Of a DNA stretch of 34,354 nucleotides, positions 26,357 to 34,114 are shown piece after piece. The stretch spans positions 1 through 34,354 of the forward strand of contig QHTP01000035.1 in NCBI GenBank assembly GCA_003220855.1, read 5' to 3'. The notes below the pieces were generated by a model. The model saw only the letters and a list, made by a program, of their open reading frames with translations. It searched no databases and was not told the origin of the DNA. Origin of the DNA: Gemmatimonadota bacterium. GTDB taxonomy: Bacteria > Gemmatimonadota > Gemmatimonadetes > Gemmatimonadales > GWC2-71-9. Position numbers and translations under genes: made by a program. Positions within the stretch are counted from its first letter, which is position 1, and each line of letters opens with the position of its first letter.

Positions 26357-26392
26357 GGCTCAACATACGTCTCCACCGTCGGAGCCCTAGCT

Positions 26393-27286
26393 ATGGAGCG
26401 GTCGAACGGAGGCAAGGCCAAGGCGTTCTTTCGAGCCAATCCTTCCGGCGCCTTCGACCAGTACCTGCAGGACATTCAGAAGCTCCCCCTCATCAAAGAT
26501 CCAGCTGAAGAACGCAGACTCGCGCGGCGCGTGCAACGGGGCGACGAAAAGGCCGCCGAGCGGCTCGTCACCGCCAACCTCCGCTTCGTCATCTCCTACG
26601 TCAAGAAATACCAGGGGCACGGGCTGGACCTGTCCGAGCTGGTAGCGATCGGGAACGAGGGGCTCCTCAAGGCGGTCAAGAAGTTCGATCCGGATCAGGG
26701 CGTGAAGTTCATCTCGTACGCGGTGTGGTGGGTGCGACAGGCCGTGTTGAAAGCCCTGGCCGAGCAGACCCGCAGCGTGCGGATCCCGTTGAATCAGAAC
26801 TCGCAGCTGATCCGCATGAGCCGCACCGAGACCTATCTGTCGCAGGAGCTCGGGCGCGAGCCGACCGACGACGAGATCGCGATGGCGCTCCAGGACACCG
26901 TCGAGAACGTCCGCACCGCGCGTCGCATGACGGCGGCGGAGCTGTCGCTCGACGCTCCGGTGGACCGGAGCGACAAGGACGCGGCCACGCTGGGCGAGCG
27001 GTTCGCCGGCCAGGAAGGCGGCGAAATCGAGGAGAAGACCGACGGCAAGCTGATGCGTGAGTTCATCGACCGCATCTTCCAGAAGTATCTCACCCCCCGC
27101 GAGCGCAAGATTCTCTATCTCTATTACGGCCTCGAAGAAGGTAGTGAGGCCATGACGCTGGAGAAAATCGGAGCGCTGATGGGCGTGACGCGAGAACGCA
27201 TCAGGCAGATACGCGAACGGGCGTTCGAGAAGCTGCGGGAGTCGCCCGATGGACGGGCGCTCAAGGGGTTCTGGCGAGCCGCTTAG
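26393..27286 (+). CDS. RpoD-family sigma-70 factor
   Basis: 'ANLRFVISYVKKYQGHGLDLSELVAIGNEGLLKAVKKFDPDQGVKFISYAVWWVRQAVLKALAEQTRSVRIPLNQN', 'LTPRERKILYLYYGLEEG', 'TLEKIGALMGVTRERIRQIRERAFEKLR'. Confidence 0.95.
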   Translation: MERSNGGKAKAFFRANPSGAFDQYLQDIQKLPLIKDPAEERRLARRVQRGDEKAAERLVTANLRFVISYVKKYQGHGLDLSELVAIGNEGLLKAVKKFDPDQGVKFISYAVWWVRQAVLKALAEQTRSVRIPLNQNSQLIRMSRTETYLSQELGREPTDDEIAMALQDTVENVRTARRMTAAELSLDAPVDRSDKDAATLGERFAGQEGGEIEEKTDGKLMREFIDRIFQKYLTPRERKILYLYYGLEEGSEAMTLEKIGALMGVTRERIRQIRERAFEKLRESPDGRALKGFWRAA

Positions 27287-27394
27287 ACGGCGAGACGTCG
27301 AGACGGGTGGCGGGCTTCAGCGAGAGGGGTCAGGAACGGCATTCCTGACCCCTCTTCCCTAACCGCCGCTCGCCGTCTGACCGTCTCGCCGTCT
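27285..27394. repeat. Nested dyad element: period-8 arrays in inverted orientation flanking a 14-bp perfect hairpin
   Basis: Left arm AGACGGCG-AGACGTCG-AGACGGGT (27285-27308). Hairpin AGAGGGGTCAGGAA-CGGCA-TTCCTGACCCCTCT (27323-27355). Right arm CGCCGTCT-GACCGTCT-CGCCGTCT (27371-27394). Confidence 0.92.
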
Positions 27395-27412
27395 GTCTGT
27401 ATACTATTACCC
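27377..27412 (+). promoter_or_regulatory. Candidate leaderless promoter for the glcD-like gene, with -35 inside the repeat arm
   Basis: CTGACC (27377-27382), 17 nt, TATACT (27400-27405), 7 nt, ATG (27413). Confidence 0.45.
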
Positions 27413-28912
27413 ATGTCCCGAGACGTCGCGTCGTTGGTCGATACGCTCGCCGAGATCGTCGGCCCGGGTCACGTGCGCACGGCGCTCCCGGAGCGCGTGA
27501 CCTACGCGAAGGACGGGCTGCCCACGCACCGGCGCGTGCCCGGGGTCGTCGTGCTGCCGGGGAGTCGGGACGAGGTGATCGCGGTCGTGCGGCTGCTCGG
27601 CGCGCTCGGCATGCCGTTCGTGCCACGCGGCGCGGGCACCGGGCTCTCGGGCGGCGCCCTCGCCGACGGCGACGCCGTGCTCATCGTGCTGACCCGGCTG
27701 AATCGCATCCTCAAGATCGACGCCCGCAACCGGCTGGCCGTGGTCGAGCCCGGCGTCGTGAACATCCGTCTCTCCGCCGCGGCCGCACCGCACGGGTTGC
27801 AGTATACGCCCGACCCGTCGAGTCAGACCGCCTGCACGATCGGCGGCAACGTTGCCGAAAATGCGGGCGGCCCGCACTGCCTCAAGTACGGGGTGACGGC
27901 GACGCATGTGCTGGCGCTGGAGGTGGCGCTGGCGGACGGGCGCGTCGTCGAGCTGGGCAGTCCCGGCGGCGAGCCGTGGGGCCCCGACCTGGTCGGGCTG
28001 TTCGTCGGCTCGGAGGGCAACTTCGGCGTCGCGACGCGCATCACCGTGCGGCTGCTGCCCGTCGCACGGGCGGTTCGCACGCTGCTCGCCGACTTCACCT
28101 CGCTGCGCACCGCCGGGGAGGCGGTGTCCGCGGTGATCGCCAGCGGGATCGTGCCCGCCGCGCTCGAGATGATGGACCAGTCGTGCATCCGCGCGGTGGA
28201 GGACTCGGTGTACGCGGCCGGCTACCCGCGCGATGCGGCGGCGGTGCTGCTCGCCGAACTCGACGGCGGGCACGAAGTGGCGGTGGCGGCGGATGCCGAG
28301 ACCATCGAATCCGTGCTGCGCGCGCACGGGGCACGGTCGGTGCGCGTGGCCGCGGACGCGCAGGAGCGCGAGCGGCTCTGGCTCGGCCGCAAGAAGGCCT
28401 TCGGCGCGATGGGCCGGCTGTCGCGCGACCTGGTGGTGCAGGATGCCGTGGTTCCCCGCTCCACGCTTCCCGACGTGCTCGAGACGATCGCCCGGATCGC
28501 CGCCGAGTACGGGCTCACGGTCAGCAACGTGTTCCACGCCGGCGATGGCAACCTGCACCCCAACATCTCGTTCGACGGCCGCACGCCCGGCCTGCGCGAG
28601 CGGGTGGAGGCGGCCAGCGCGGAGATCATGGCCACCTGCATCGCCGCCGGCGGCACCATCACGGGAGAGCACGGCATCGGACTCGACAAGCTCCGCTACA
28701 TGCCGCTCCTGTTCGACGGTGATTCGCTCGCCGCCATGCGCGCGGTGCGCCGCGTGTGGGACCCGGACGAGCGGGTGAACCCGGGCAAGGTGGTTCCGGT
28801 GCACGCGTGTCGGGAGTGGGCGGGAACTCGAAACGCGGAACGCGGAACGCGGAACGCGAGAGGGAACGCTCGTTCCGACTTCCGCGTTGCGACTTCCGGG
28901 TTGGACACATGA
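27413..28912 (+). CDS. glcD: FAD-linked oxidase, glycolate oxidase subunit GlcD-like
   Basis: 'PFVPRGAGTGLSGGALADGDAVLIVLTRLNRILKIDARNRLAVVEPGVVNIRLS', 'SSQTACTIGGNVAENAGGPHCLKYGVTATHVLALEV', 'NVFHAGDGNLHPNISFD', 'GEHGIGLDK'. Confidence 0.9.
   Translation: MSRDVASLVDTLAEIVGPGHVRTALPERVTYAKDGLPTHRRVPGVVVLPGSRDEVIAVVRLLGALGMPFVPRGAGTGLSGGALADGDAVLIVLTRLNRILKIDARNRLAVVEPGVVNIRLSAAAAPHGLQYTPDPSSQTACTIGGNVAENAGGPHCLKYGVTATHVLALEVALADGRVVELGSPGGEPWGPDLVGLFVGSEGNFGVATRITVRLLPVARAVRTLLADFTSLRTAGEAVSAVIASGIVPAALEMMDQSCIRAVEDSVYAAGYPRDAAAVLLAELDGGHEVAVAADAETIESVLRAHGARSVRVAADAQERERLWLGRKKAFGAMGRLSRDLVVQDAVVPRSTLPDVLETIARIAAEYGLTVSNVFHAGDGNLHPNISFDGRTPGLRERVEAASAEIMATCIAAGGTITGEHGIGLDKLRYMPLLFDGDSLAAMRAVRRVWDPDERVNPGKVVPVHACREWAGTRNAERGTRNARGNARSDFRVATSGLDT
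28823..28903. repeat. Dyad-symmetric heptamer array (unit GCGGAAC/GGAACGC) forming the GlcD C-terminal tail
   Basis: GGAACTC-GAAACGC-GGAACGC-GGAACGC-GGAACGC (28823-28857); hairpin GGAACG-CT-CGTTCC (28863-28876); right arm, read on the minus strand, GGAAGTC-GCAACGC-GGAAGTC-GGAACGA. Confidence 0.92.
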
Positions 28913-30120
28913 GCCTCCTGGATCGCGTCCGCGCCCTGCTGGGCGACGAAGCCGTGGAGGTCGCGGCGACTCCGGACGGCGTGCCGCGCGTCGCACCCGC
29001 CTCCCCCGACGCCGTGGCGCTGCTGCTCGGCACCGCCCGCGAAGAGGGGTGGCGGGTACGCATCGAGGGCGCCGGCAGCTGGCTCCCCGCCGACGCGCCG
29101 GCCGACCTGGCCCTCACGACCCGCCGGCTCGACAAGATCCCCGCCATCGAGCCCCAGGACCTCTCCGCGACGGCCGAGGCGGGGATCGGGTGCGACCTGC
29201 TGCGCCAACAGCTCGCCGACCGGGGCACCTGGCTCGCGCTCGACCCCCCGGGCCTCGCGGGCCGCACCGTCGGGTCCATCGTCGCGACGGCGACGGCCGG
29301 TCCCCTGCGACAGGGATTCGGACCCGTGCGCGACCATCTGCTCGGCGTCACGTTCGTCACGGGGGACGGCCGGCTGGTGCACAGCGGTGGCCGCGTGGTG
29401 AAGAACGTCGCGGGGTACGATCTCACCCGCCTCGAGGCGGGCGCGTTCGGGGCGTTCGGGGTGATCGTGCTGGTCCATCTGCGGCTGCGCGCCCTGCCCC
29501 GCGCCGACCAGACGCTCGCGCTCGAGGGGTCGCGCGAGGACCTGACGCAGGTGGCCGAAGACATCGCCGCGGCCGGCATCCAGCCTGCGGCGCACGAACT
29601 CATGTCGCCCGCGCTGGCACGGCGCGAACGCTGGTTGCTCGCTGTCCGGTTCGCGGGCTCGGCGGCCCTCGTGGCCGCGGAGGAAGCCGGGCTGCGCGCC
29701 GCCACGGGGGGACGGTTTGCGGCACTCCGGGCCGACGAGGGCCATAGCCTGTGGATGCGCGCCGCCGAGAGCTTCGCCACCCGGCCCGTGGCATTCCGCA
29801 TCGGCGGCCTCCCCGACTCGAGCGACGAGCTGCTCGACCTGCTGCAGCACCAGGTAGGGGACGAGTGGATCTCCGCGAGCCCCGCCATCGGGGCGATCCG
29901 GTGGGGGGGCGACGCCACGATCGATCGGCTCAAGCGCGTGCGCCGCACGCTCGCCGGTCTGGAAGTGCCGCTCACCCTGGAGCGCGCTCCCTGGCCCGTG
30001 CGCTCCGCCGTCGGCCATTTCGGTGCCTACCGCGAGGGGGTGGGCCCCCTCGTCGCCGGGCTGCGGCGGACCTTCGATCCCGGGGAAGCGTTTGTCGTAG
30101 CGGCCGAAGCAGCTGAATGA
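28909..30120 (+). CDS. glcE: FAD-binding glycolate oxidase subunit GlcE-like
   Basis: 'ALDPPGLAGRTVGSIVATATAGPLRQGFGPVRDHLLGVTFVTGDGRLVHSGGRVVKNVAGYDLTRLEAGAFGAFGVIVLVHLRLRALP'; ATGA overlap with glcD. Confidence 0.88.
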   Translation: MSLLDRVRALLGDEAVEVAATPDGVPRVAPASPDAVALLLGTAREEGWRVRIEGAGSWLPADAPADLALTTRRLDKIPAIEPQDLSATAEAGIGCDLLRQQLADRGTWLALDPPGLAGRTVGSIVATATAGPLRQGFGPVRDHLLGVTFVTGDGRLVHSGGRVVKNVAGYDLTRLEAGAFGAFGVIVLVHLRLRALPRADQTLALEGSREDLTQVAEDIAAAGIQPAAHELMSPALARRERWLLAVRFAGSAALVAAEEAGLRAATGGRFAALRADEGHSLWMRAAESFATRPVAFRIGGLPDSSDELLDLLQHQVGDEWISASPAIGAIRWGGDATIDRLKRVRRTLAGLEVPLTLERAPWPVRSAVGHFGAYREGVGPLVAGLRRTFDPGEAFVVAAEAAE

Positions 30121-31370
30121 CGGATCGCGGGGGGTTCGCCGCGCTGGACCCCTGCGTGCATTGCGGTTTTTGCCTCCAGGCGTGCCCCACCTTTCTCGCG
30201 ACGGGCGACGAAGCCGACAGCCCGCGCGGTCGCATCGAGCTGATGCGCGCGCTCGAGGCGGGCGAGCTCGCCCCGGACGACCCCACCCTCGCGCTGCATC
30301 TCGATCGTTGCCTCGGGTGCCGGGGCTGCGAGCCCGTCTGTCCCTCGGGCGTGGGCTACGGCCGTGGGCTCGCGACAGCCCGGGCGCTGATCACGGCTCG
30401 CCGGGGCGTACCGCCGCTCGCGCGCCTCGCCCTCGGGGCGATGACGGGCGCAGGCGTGTCGCGGGTGGTGTACGCCCTGGCGCGGGCGCTGCGAACGACG
30501 GGCATCCCCCGCTGGCTCGCGGGTTGGGGGCGGTTCCGGTTCGCGATGGGGATGCTCGCGGCGACAAAGCCAGTGCGGAATGCAAAATCCGCAATGCGGA
30601 ATCGAGGCTCGCCCGTCAATTCCGCATTCCGCACTCCGCATTCCGCATTGACCCCCGTCAGTCTGTTCCGCGGATGCGTCATGGACGGCCTCTTCTCCCA
30701 CGTGCACGACGCCACCATCCGCACGCTCGAGGTGAACGGGTACTCGGTGCGTGAAGTGCCGGAGCAGGTGTGCTGCGGCGCGCTGCACGAGCACGCCGGG
30801 CTCGAGCCGGACGCGCGCCGCCTCGCCCGGCTCAACATCGCCGTCTTCGGGGACGGGGACGAGCCGATCGTCGTGAACAGCGCCGGTTGCGGCGCGATGC
30901 TCAAGGAGTACGGCCACCTGCTCGACGGGGACGGCGCCCCGTTCGCCGCCCGCGTCAGAGACGTCACCGAGCTGCTCGCCGCGCGGGGGCCGCGGCCGGG
31001 CGCGCCGATCGACGCCACCGTCGCCTACGATCCCCCCTGCCACTTGCTGCACGCGCAGCGCATCGCCGAGCCTCCCGAGCGGGTGCTGGGGGCCATTCCG
31101 GTGCTGCGGCTCGTCAAGACGCCGGACGCCGCGCAATGCTGTGGCAGCGCGGGGCTGTTCACGCTGCTCGAGCCCGCGATGTCTCGCGCGGTGCTGGCGC
31201 CCAAGCTCGAGACGCTCGCCGAGGCCAGGCCGCAGGTGGTCGCGACCGGCAATCCCGGGTGCCTGATGCAGCTCGGCGCCGGGCTCGCGGCCGCCGGCAT
31301 TCGCGCGGTCGCGCGTCATCCCGTGGAGCTGCTCGACGAGTCGTACGCCGCCGCGGGGTATTATGCTTGA
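30117..31370 (+). CDS. glcF: Glycolate oxidase iron-sulfur subunit GlcF-like (two 4Fe-4S motifs, CCG domains), with an internal repeat insertion
   Basis: 'CVHCGFCLQACPTFLATGDEADSPRGRIELMRALEAGE', 'CLGCRGCEPVCPSGVGYG', 'CCGALHEHAGLEPDARRLARLNI', 'YDPPCHLLHAQRI', 'CCGSAGLFTLLEPAMS'. Confidence 0.93.
   Translation: MTDRGGFAALDPCVHCGFCLQACPTFLATGDEADSPRGRIELMRALEAGELAPDDPTLALHLDRCLGCRGCEPVCPSGVGYGRGLATARALITARRGVPPLARLALGAMTGAGVSRVVYALARALRTTGIPRWLAGWGRFRFAMGMLAATKPVRNAKSAMRNRGSPVNSAFRTPHSALTPVSLFRGCVMDGLFSHVHDATIRTLEVNGYSVREVPEQVCCGALHEHAGLEPDARRLARLNIAVFGDGDEPIVVNSAGCGAMLKEYGHLLDGDGAPFAARVRDVTELLAARGPRPGAPIDATVAYDPPCHLLHAQRIAEPPERVLGAIPVLRLVKTPDAAQCCGSAGLFTLLEPAMSRAVLAPKLETLAEARPQVVATGNPGCLMQLGAGLAAAGIRAVARHPVELLDESYAAAGYYA
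30573..30648. repeat. Dyad-symmetric heptamer array (unit ATGCGGA/TCCGCAT) in frame inside glcF
   Basis: Left arm GTGCGGA-ATGCAAA-ATCCGCA-ATGCGGA (30573-30600); central CGAG-G-CTCG (30603-30611); right arm TCCGCAT-TCCGCAC-TCCGCAT-TCCGCAT (30621-30648). Confidence 0.95.
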
Positions 31371-31376
31371 AGGACG

Positions 31377-32051
31377 ATGACGGAAGCACTGCTGTTCGAC
31401 TACAACGGCGTGATCACTGACGATGAAGAGCAGCACCGGGCGACGTTCGCCGAGCTGCTCGCCGAGGCGGGGATCGCGCTCAGCCGCGACCAGTACTACG
31501 CCGATTATCTGGGGTGCGACGACCGCACCTCGTTCCTGCACGCGTTCCGCCGCGCCGGCAAGCCGCTCGACTCCGTCATGTTGGAAACGCTCGTCGCCCG
31601 GAAATCCCAGGCCTACGCACGGCTGACCGGGACGGCCCCCGCGCTGGTGCCGGGGGCGGCCGCGTTCGTGCGTGCGGCGAGCGGCCGGTTTCGCATCGGG
31701 CTCGTGTCGGGAGCCCAGCGGCGTGAAATCGAGCCGGCGCTCGCCGCCGCGGGGCTGGCCGACTGTTTCGAGGTGATCGTCGCCGGCGAGGACGTTCCCC
31801 GCTGCAAGCCCGACCCGGCCGGTTATCTGGCCGCCCGTACGGCCCTCGCCCGGGACCGGCCGCTCGAGCGGCGCCGCTGCGTGGTGATCGAAGACTCGCT
31901 CGCCGGCCTGCGCGCCGCGCGCGCCGCCGGGATGCGCTGCGTGATGCTCACGACCAGCCATTCCGCCGCTGCGCTCGCCGCCGCCGATCTGGTGTGGTCC
32001 TCGTTCGCCGGACATGATCCGGCGGAGCTGGCCACGCTGGGGGACGCATGA
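31377..32051 (+). CDS. HAD-superfamily hydrolase (beta-phosphoglucomutase-like fold) with DxN in motif I
   Basis: 'ALLFDYNGVITDDEEQHRATFAELL', 'FRIGLVSGAQRREIEPALAAAGLADCFEVIVAGEDVPRCKPDPAGYLAA', 'CVVIEDSLAGLRAARAAGMRCVMLT'. Confidence 0.88.
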   Translation: MTEALLFDYNGVITDDEEQHRATFAELLAEAGIALSRDQYYADYLGCDDRTSFLHAFRRAGKPLDSVMLETLVARKSQAYARLTGTAPALVPGAAAFVRAASGRFRIGLVSGAQRREIEPALAAAGLADCFEVIVAGEDVPRCKPDPAGYLAARTALARDRPLERRRCVVIEDSLAGLRAARAAGMRCVMLTTSHSAAALAAADLVWSSFAGHDPAELATLGDA

Positions 32052-33097
32052 CGGGACCGGCCGCCCCCACTCCGCCCCCCGTCGCCCGCCTCGAGCCCGG
32101 CAGCGTCTCGCCCGCGCTCGTCACGGCGCTCTACACCGGCACCGTGCTGTCGCGCGCCGACGCCGCGCTGCTCACGCTCACGGGGCCCGGAGCCGTGACG
32201 TGCGCTCAGGGGCTCCTGACCAACGACCTGGAGCAGGCGGGGGACGGCGCGTTCGTGTACGGCGCGCTCCTCACCCCGAAGGGGATGATCGTCGTGGATG
32301 CCTGGGCGGCGCGACTAGGCGCCACGGTCGGCTTCACGGTGCCGGGCGACGGGCGCGATCGCGCCGTGGCGATCTTCACACGCTCCGTACCTCCCCGCCT
32401 GGCCCGACTGCACGATCACGTGGCGGAAATGGCCATCTACCGGCTGGCGGGCCCGCGCGCGTTCGCGGCCGCCGTGGCGGCCGGCCTCGAGGTGCCGCCT
32501 GCGCCCGGACGCGTCCTCCAGAACGCGGGCGACATCCTCACGGCCCGCGCCACCGATCCGGCGCCCTTCGCCCTCCAGCTCACGGTGCCCGTGGAGCAAG
32601 GCGAGCTGCTCGCCGGTCGGCTCGCGGCTGCGGGAGCGGTCGAGGCCGACCCTGCCATGCTCGAGCTGGCGCGCATCCTGGCGGGATGGCCGCGCCTCGG
32701 CGCCGAAGTGGACGAGAAAACGATCCCGCAGGAAGTCCGCTTCGATGAAATCGGGGGCGTCTCTTACACGAAAGGCTGCTACACCGGGCAGGAGACGGTG
32801 GCGCGGCTGCATTTTCGCGGGCACGCGAATCGCCAGCTGCGGGGCCTCTTGTTCGATCCGGAACCCCCGGCGGCTCCGGCCCAGGGGTGGACCGCCGTCG
32901 TGCATCTCGACCACGACGTGGGCCGGGTGACGAGCCTGGCCTTCGTGCCGGAGGCGGGCGTGTCGGGCGCGGGACGCTGGATCGGGTTGGCGGTCATCCG
33001 CCGCGAGGTCGCGCCGGGCGCGATGGTGCGTGCGGCGGGCCGCGACGCTCGCGTCGTCGACCTCCCCTTCGCCTTCCCCGTCTCCGCGCCGGCATGA
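32048..33097 (+). CDS. ygfZ: YgfZ/GcvT-type folate-binding protein (Fe-S cluster assembly related)
   Basis: 'QGLLTNDLEQAGDGAFVYGALLTPKGMIVVDAWAARL', 'EVRFDEIGGVSYTKGCYTGQETVARLHFRGHANRQLRGLLF' (KGCYxGQE signature). Confidence 0.92.
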   Translation: MTGPAAPTPPPVARLEPGSVSPALVTALYTGTVLSRADAALLTLTGPGAVTCAQGLLTNDLEQAGDGAFVYGALLTPKGMIVVDAWAARLGATVGFTVPGDGRDRAVAIFTRSVPPRLARLHDHVAEMAIYRLAGPRAFAAAVAAGLEVPPAPGRVLQNAGDILTARATDPAPFALQLTVPVEQGELLAGRLAAAGAVEADPAMLELARILAGWPRLGAEVDEKTIPQEVRFDEIGGVSYTKGCYTGQETVARLHFRGHANRQLRGLLFDPEPPAAPAQGWTAVVHLDHDVGRVTSLAFVPEAGVSGAGRWIGLAVIRREVAPGAMVRAAGRDARVVDLPFAFPVSAPA

Positions 33098-34080
33098 CCG
33101 TGCTCGTCACCGGCGCCAGCGGCCTCGTGGGCAGCCACGTGGTCGAGGCGCTGGTGCGCGGGGGTGAGCAGGTGCGTGCGCTGGTGCGGCCCGCCAGCCG
33201 GGACGCGGTCGTGCGCCTCGGCGCCGAGCCGGTCGCGGGAGACGTGACCGATGCCGCAGCGTGGGAGGCCGCGGCGCGCGGTGCGCGCGCCATCGTGCAC
33301 GCCGCCGCGATCGTCCAGCGGCGGGCGTCGTGGGATCAGTACGTGGCGGCGAACGTCGACGCCACCCGGCTCGCTGTCGCCGCCGCGCGAGCCGCCGGCG
33401 CGCGATTGGTCCACATCTCGTCCGTCGCCGTGTACGGCGGCACCGCGGCCTATCCCATCACGCGTGAGCGCCGCGGCGAAGACTATCCGTTCCAGCCCAT
33501 CCCCGATCACGACTTCTACGGTCGCACCAAGCGTATGGCGGAAGCCGTCGTATCCGACGCGGCAGAGCGGCGGGAGGTCGACGCCGTGGCGTTGCGCCCG
33601 ACGGTGATCTACGGAGAGCGGGACCGGATGTTCACGCCGCGTGTGATCCGGGTCCTCCGGCTGCCGGTGGTGCCGCGGATCGGGGCCGGCACGAACCGCC
33701 TGGCGTGCGTGTACGCGGGCAACGTGGCCGCGGCCGTGCTCGCGGCGCTGGCCGCAGGGAATCGCGGATTCCGCGCCTACAACGTGACGAGCGACGGGCC
33801 CCCCGCGCTGTCGCAACGTGAGTTTTTCGCCGCCTTCGCGGCGGCGCTGGGCCGCCCCTACCGGCCGCTGCCGATCCCCGCGGCGCTCGCGGCAACCGTG
33901 GCCGCACTCCTCACCGCCCGCCGGCTCGCCGGCGCGGCCGTGTCGTTCCTGAGCGGCGACAATCCGTACAGCGACTCGGCGGTCCGCGCCGACCTGGGCT
34001 GGCGTCCCGCCACATCCGCTCCGGCCGCGATCGCGCGCACCGTGGCCTGGTTCGTCGCAAACGAAAAGCCCGGGCGCTAG
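33094..34080 (+). CDS. NAD-dependent epimerase/dehydratase (extended SDR)
   Basis: 'MTVLVTGASGLVGSHVVEALVRGGEQVRALVR', 'ISSVAVYGG', 'DFYGRTKRMAEAVV', 'ALRPTVIYGERDRMF'. Confidence 0.93.
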   Translation: MTVLVTGASGLVGSHVVEALVRGGEQVRALVRPASRDAVVRLGAEPVAGDVTDAAAWEAAARGARAIVHAAAIVQRRASWDQYVAANVDATRLAVAAARAAGARLVHISSVAVYGGTAAYPITRERRGEDYPFQPIPDHDFYGRTKRMAEAVVSDAAERREVDAVALRPTVIYGERDRMFTPRVIRVLRLPVVPRIGAGTNRLACVYAGNVAAAVLAALAAGNRGFRAYNVTSDGPPALSQREFFAAFAAALGRPYRPLPIPAALAATVAALLTARRLAGAAVSFLSGDNPYSDSAVRADLGWRPATSAPAAIARTVAWFVANEKPGR

Positions 34081-34088
34081 TCCCGGGC
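34060..34088 (-). terminator. Candidate rho-independent terminator of the Met-rich lipoprotein gene
   Basis: Minus strand: GCCCGGG-ACTAGCG-CCCGGGC followed by TTTTCGTTTG; overlaps the end of the convergent epimerase gene. Confidence 0.6.
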
Positions 34089-34114
34089 ATCGTCACTGAT
34101 CGGAGCGGAGCCGC

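Noticed and set aside
28823-30648. CRISPR-like interpretation of the repeat arrays
   Set aside because: Units are 7-8 bp with no unique spacers and no cas genes in the window.
30571-30662. CAGT direct repeat flanking the glcF element as a target-site duplication
   Set aside because: Four bases is easily chance, and the spacing does not coincide with the array edges or preserve a clean multiple of three.
30027-32015. 662-aa minus-strand ORF opposite glcF and the HAD gene
   Set aside because: Composition artefact antisense to well-supported genes.
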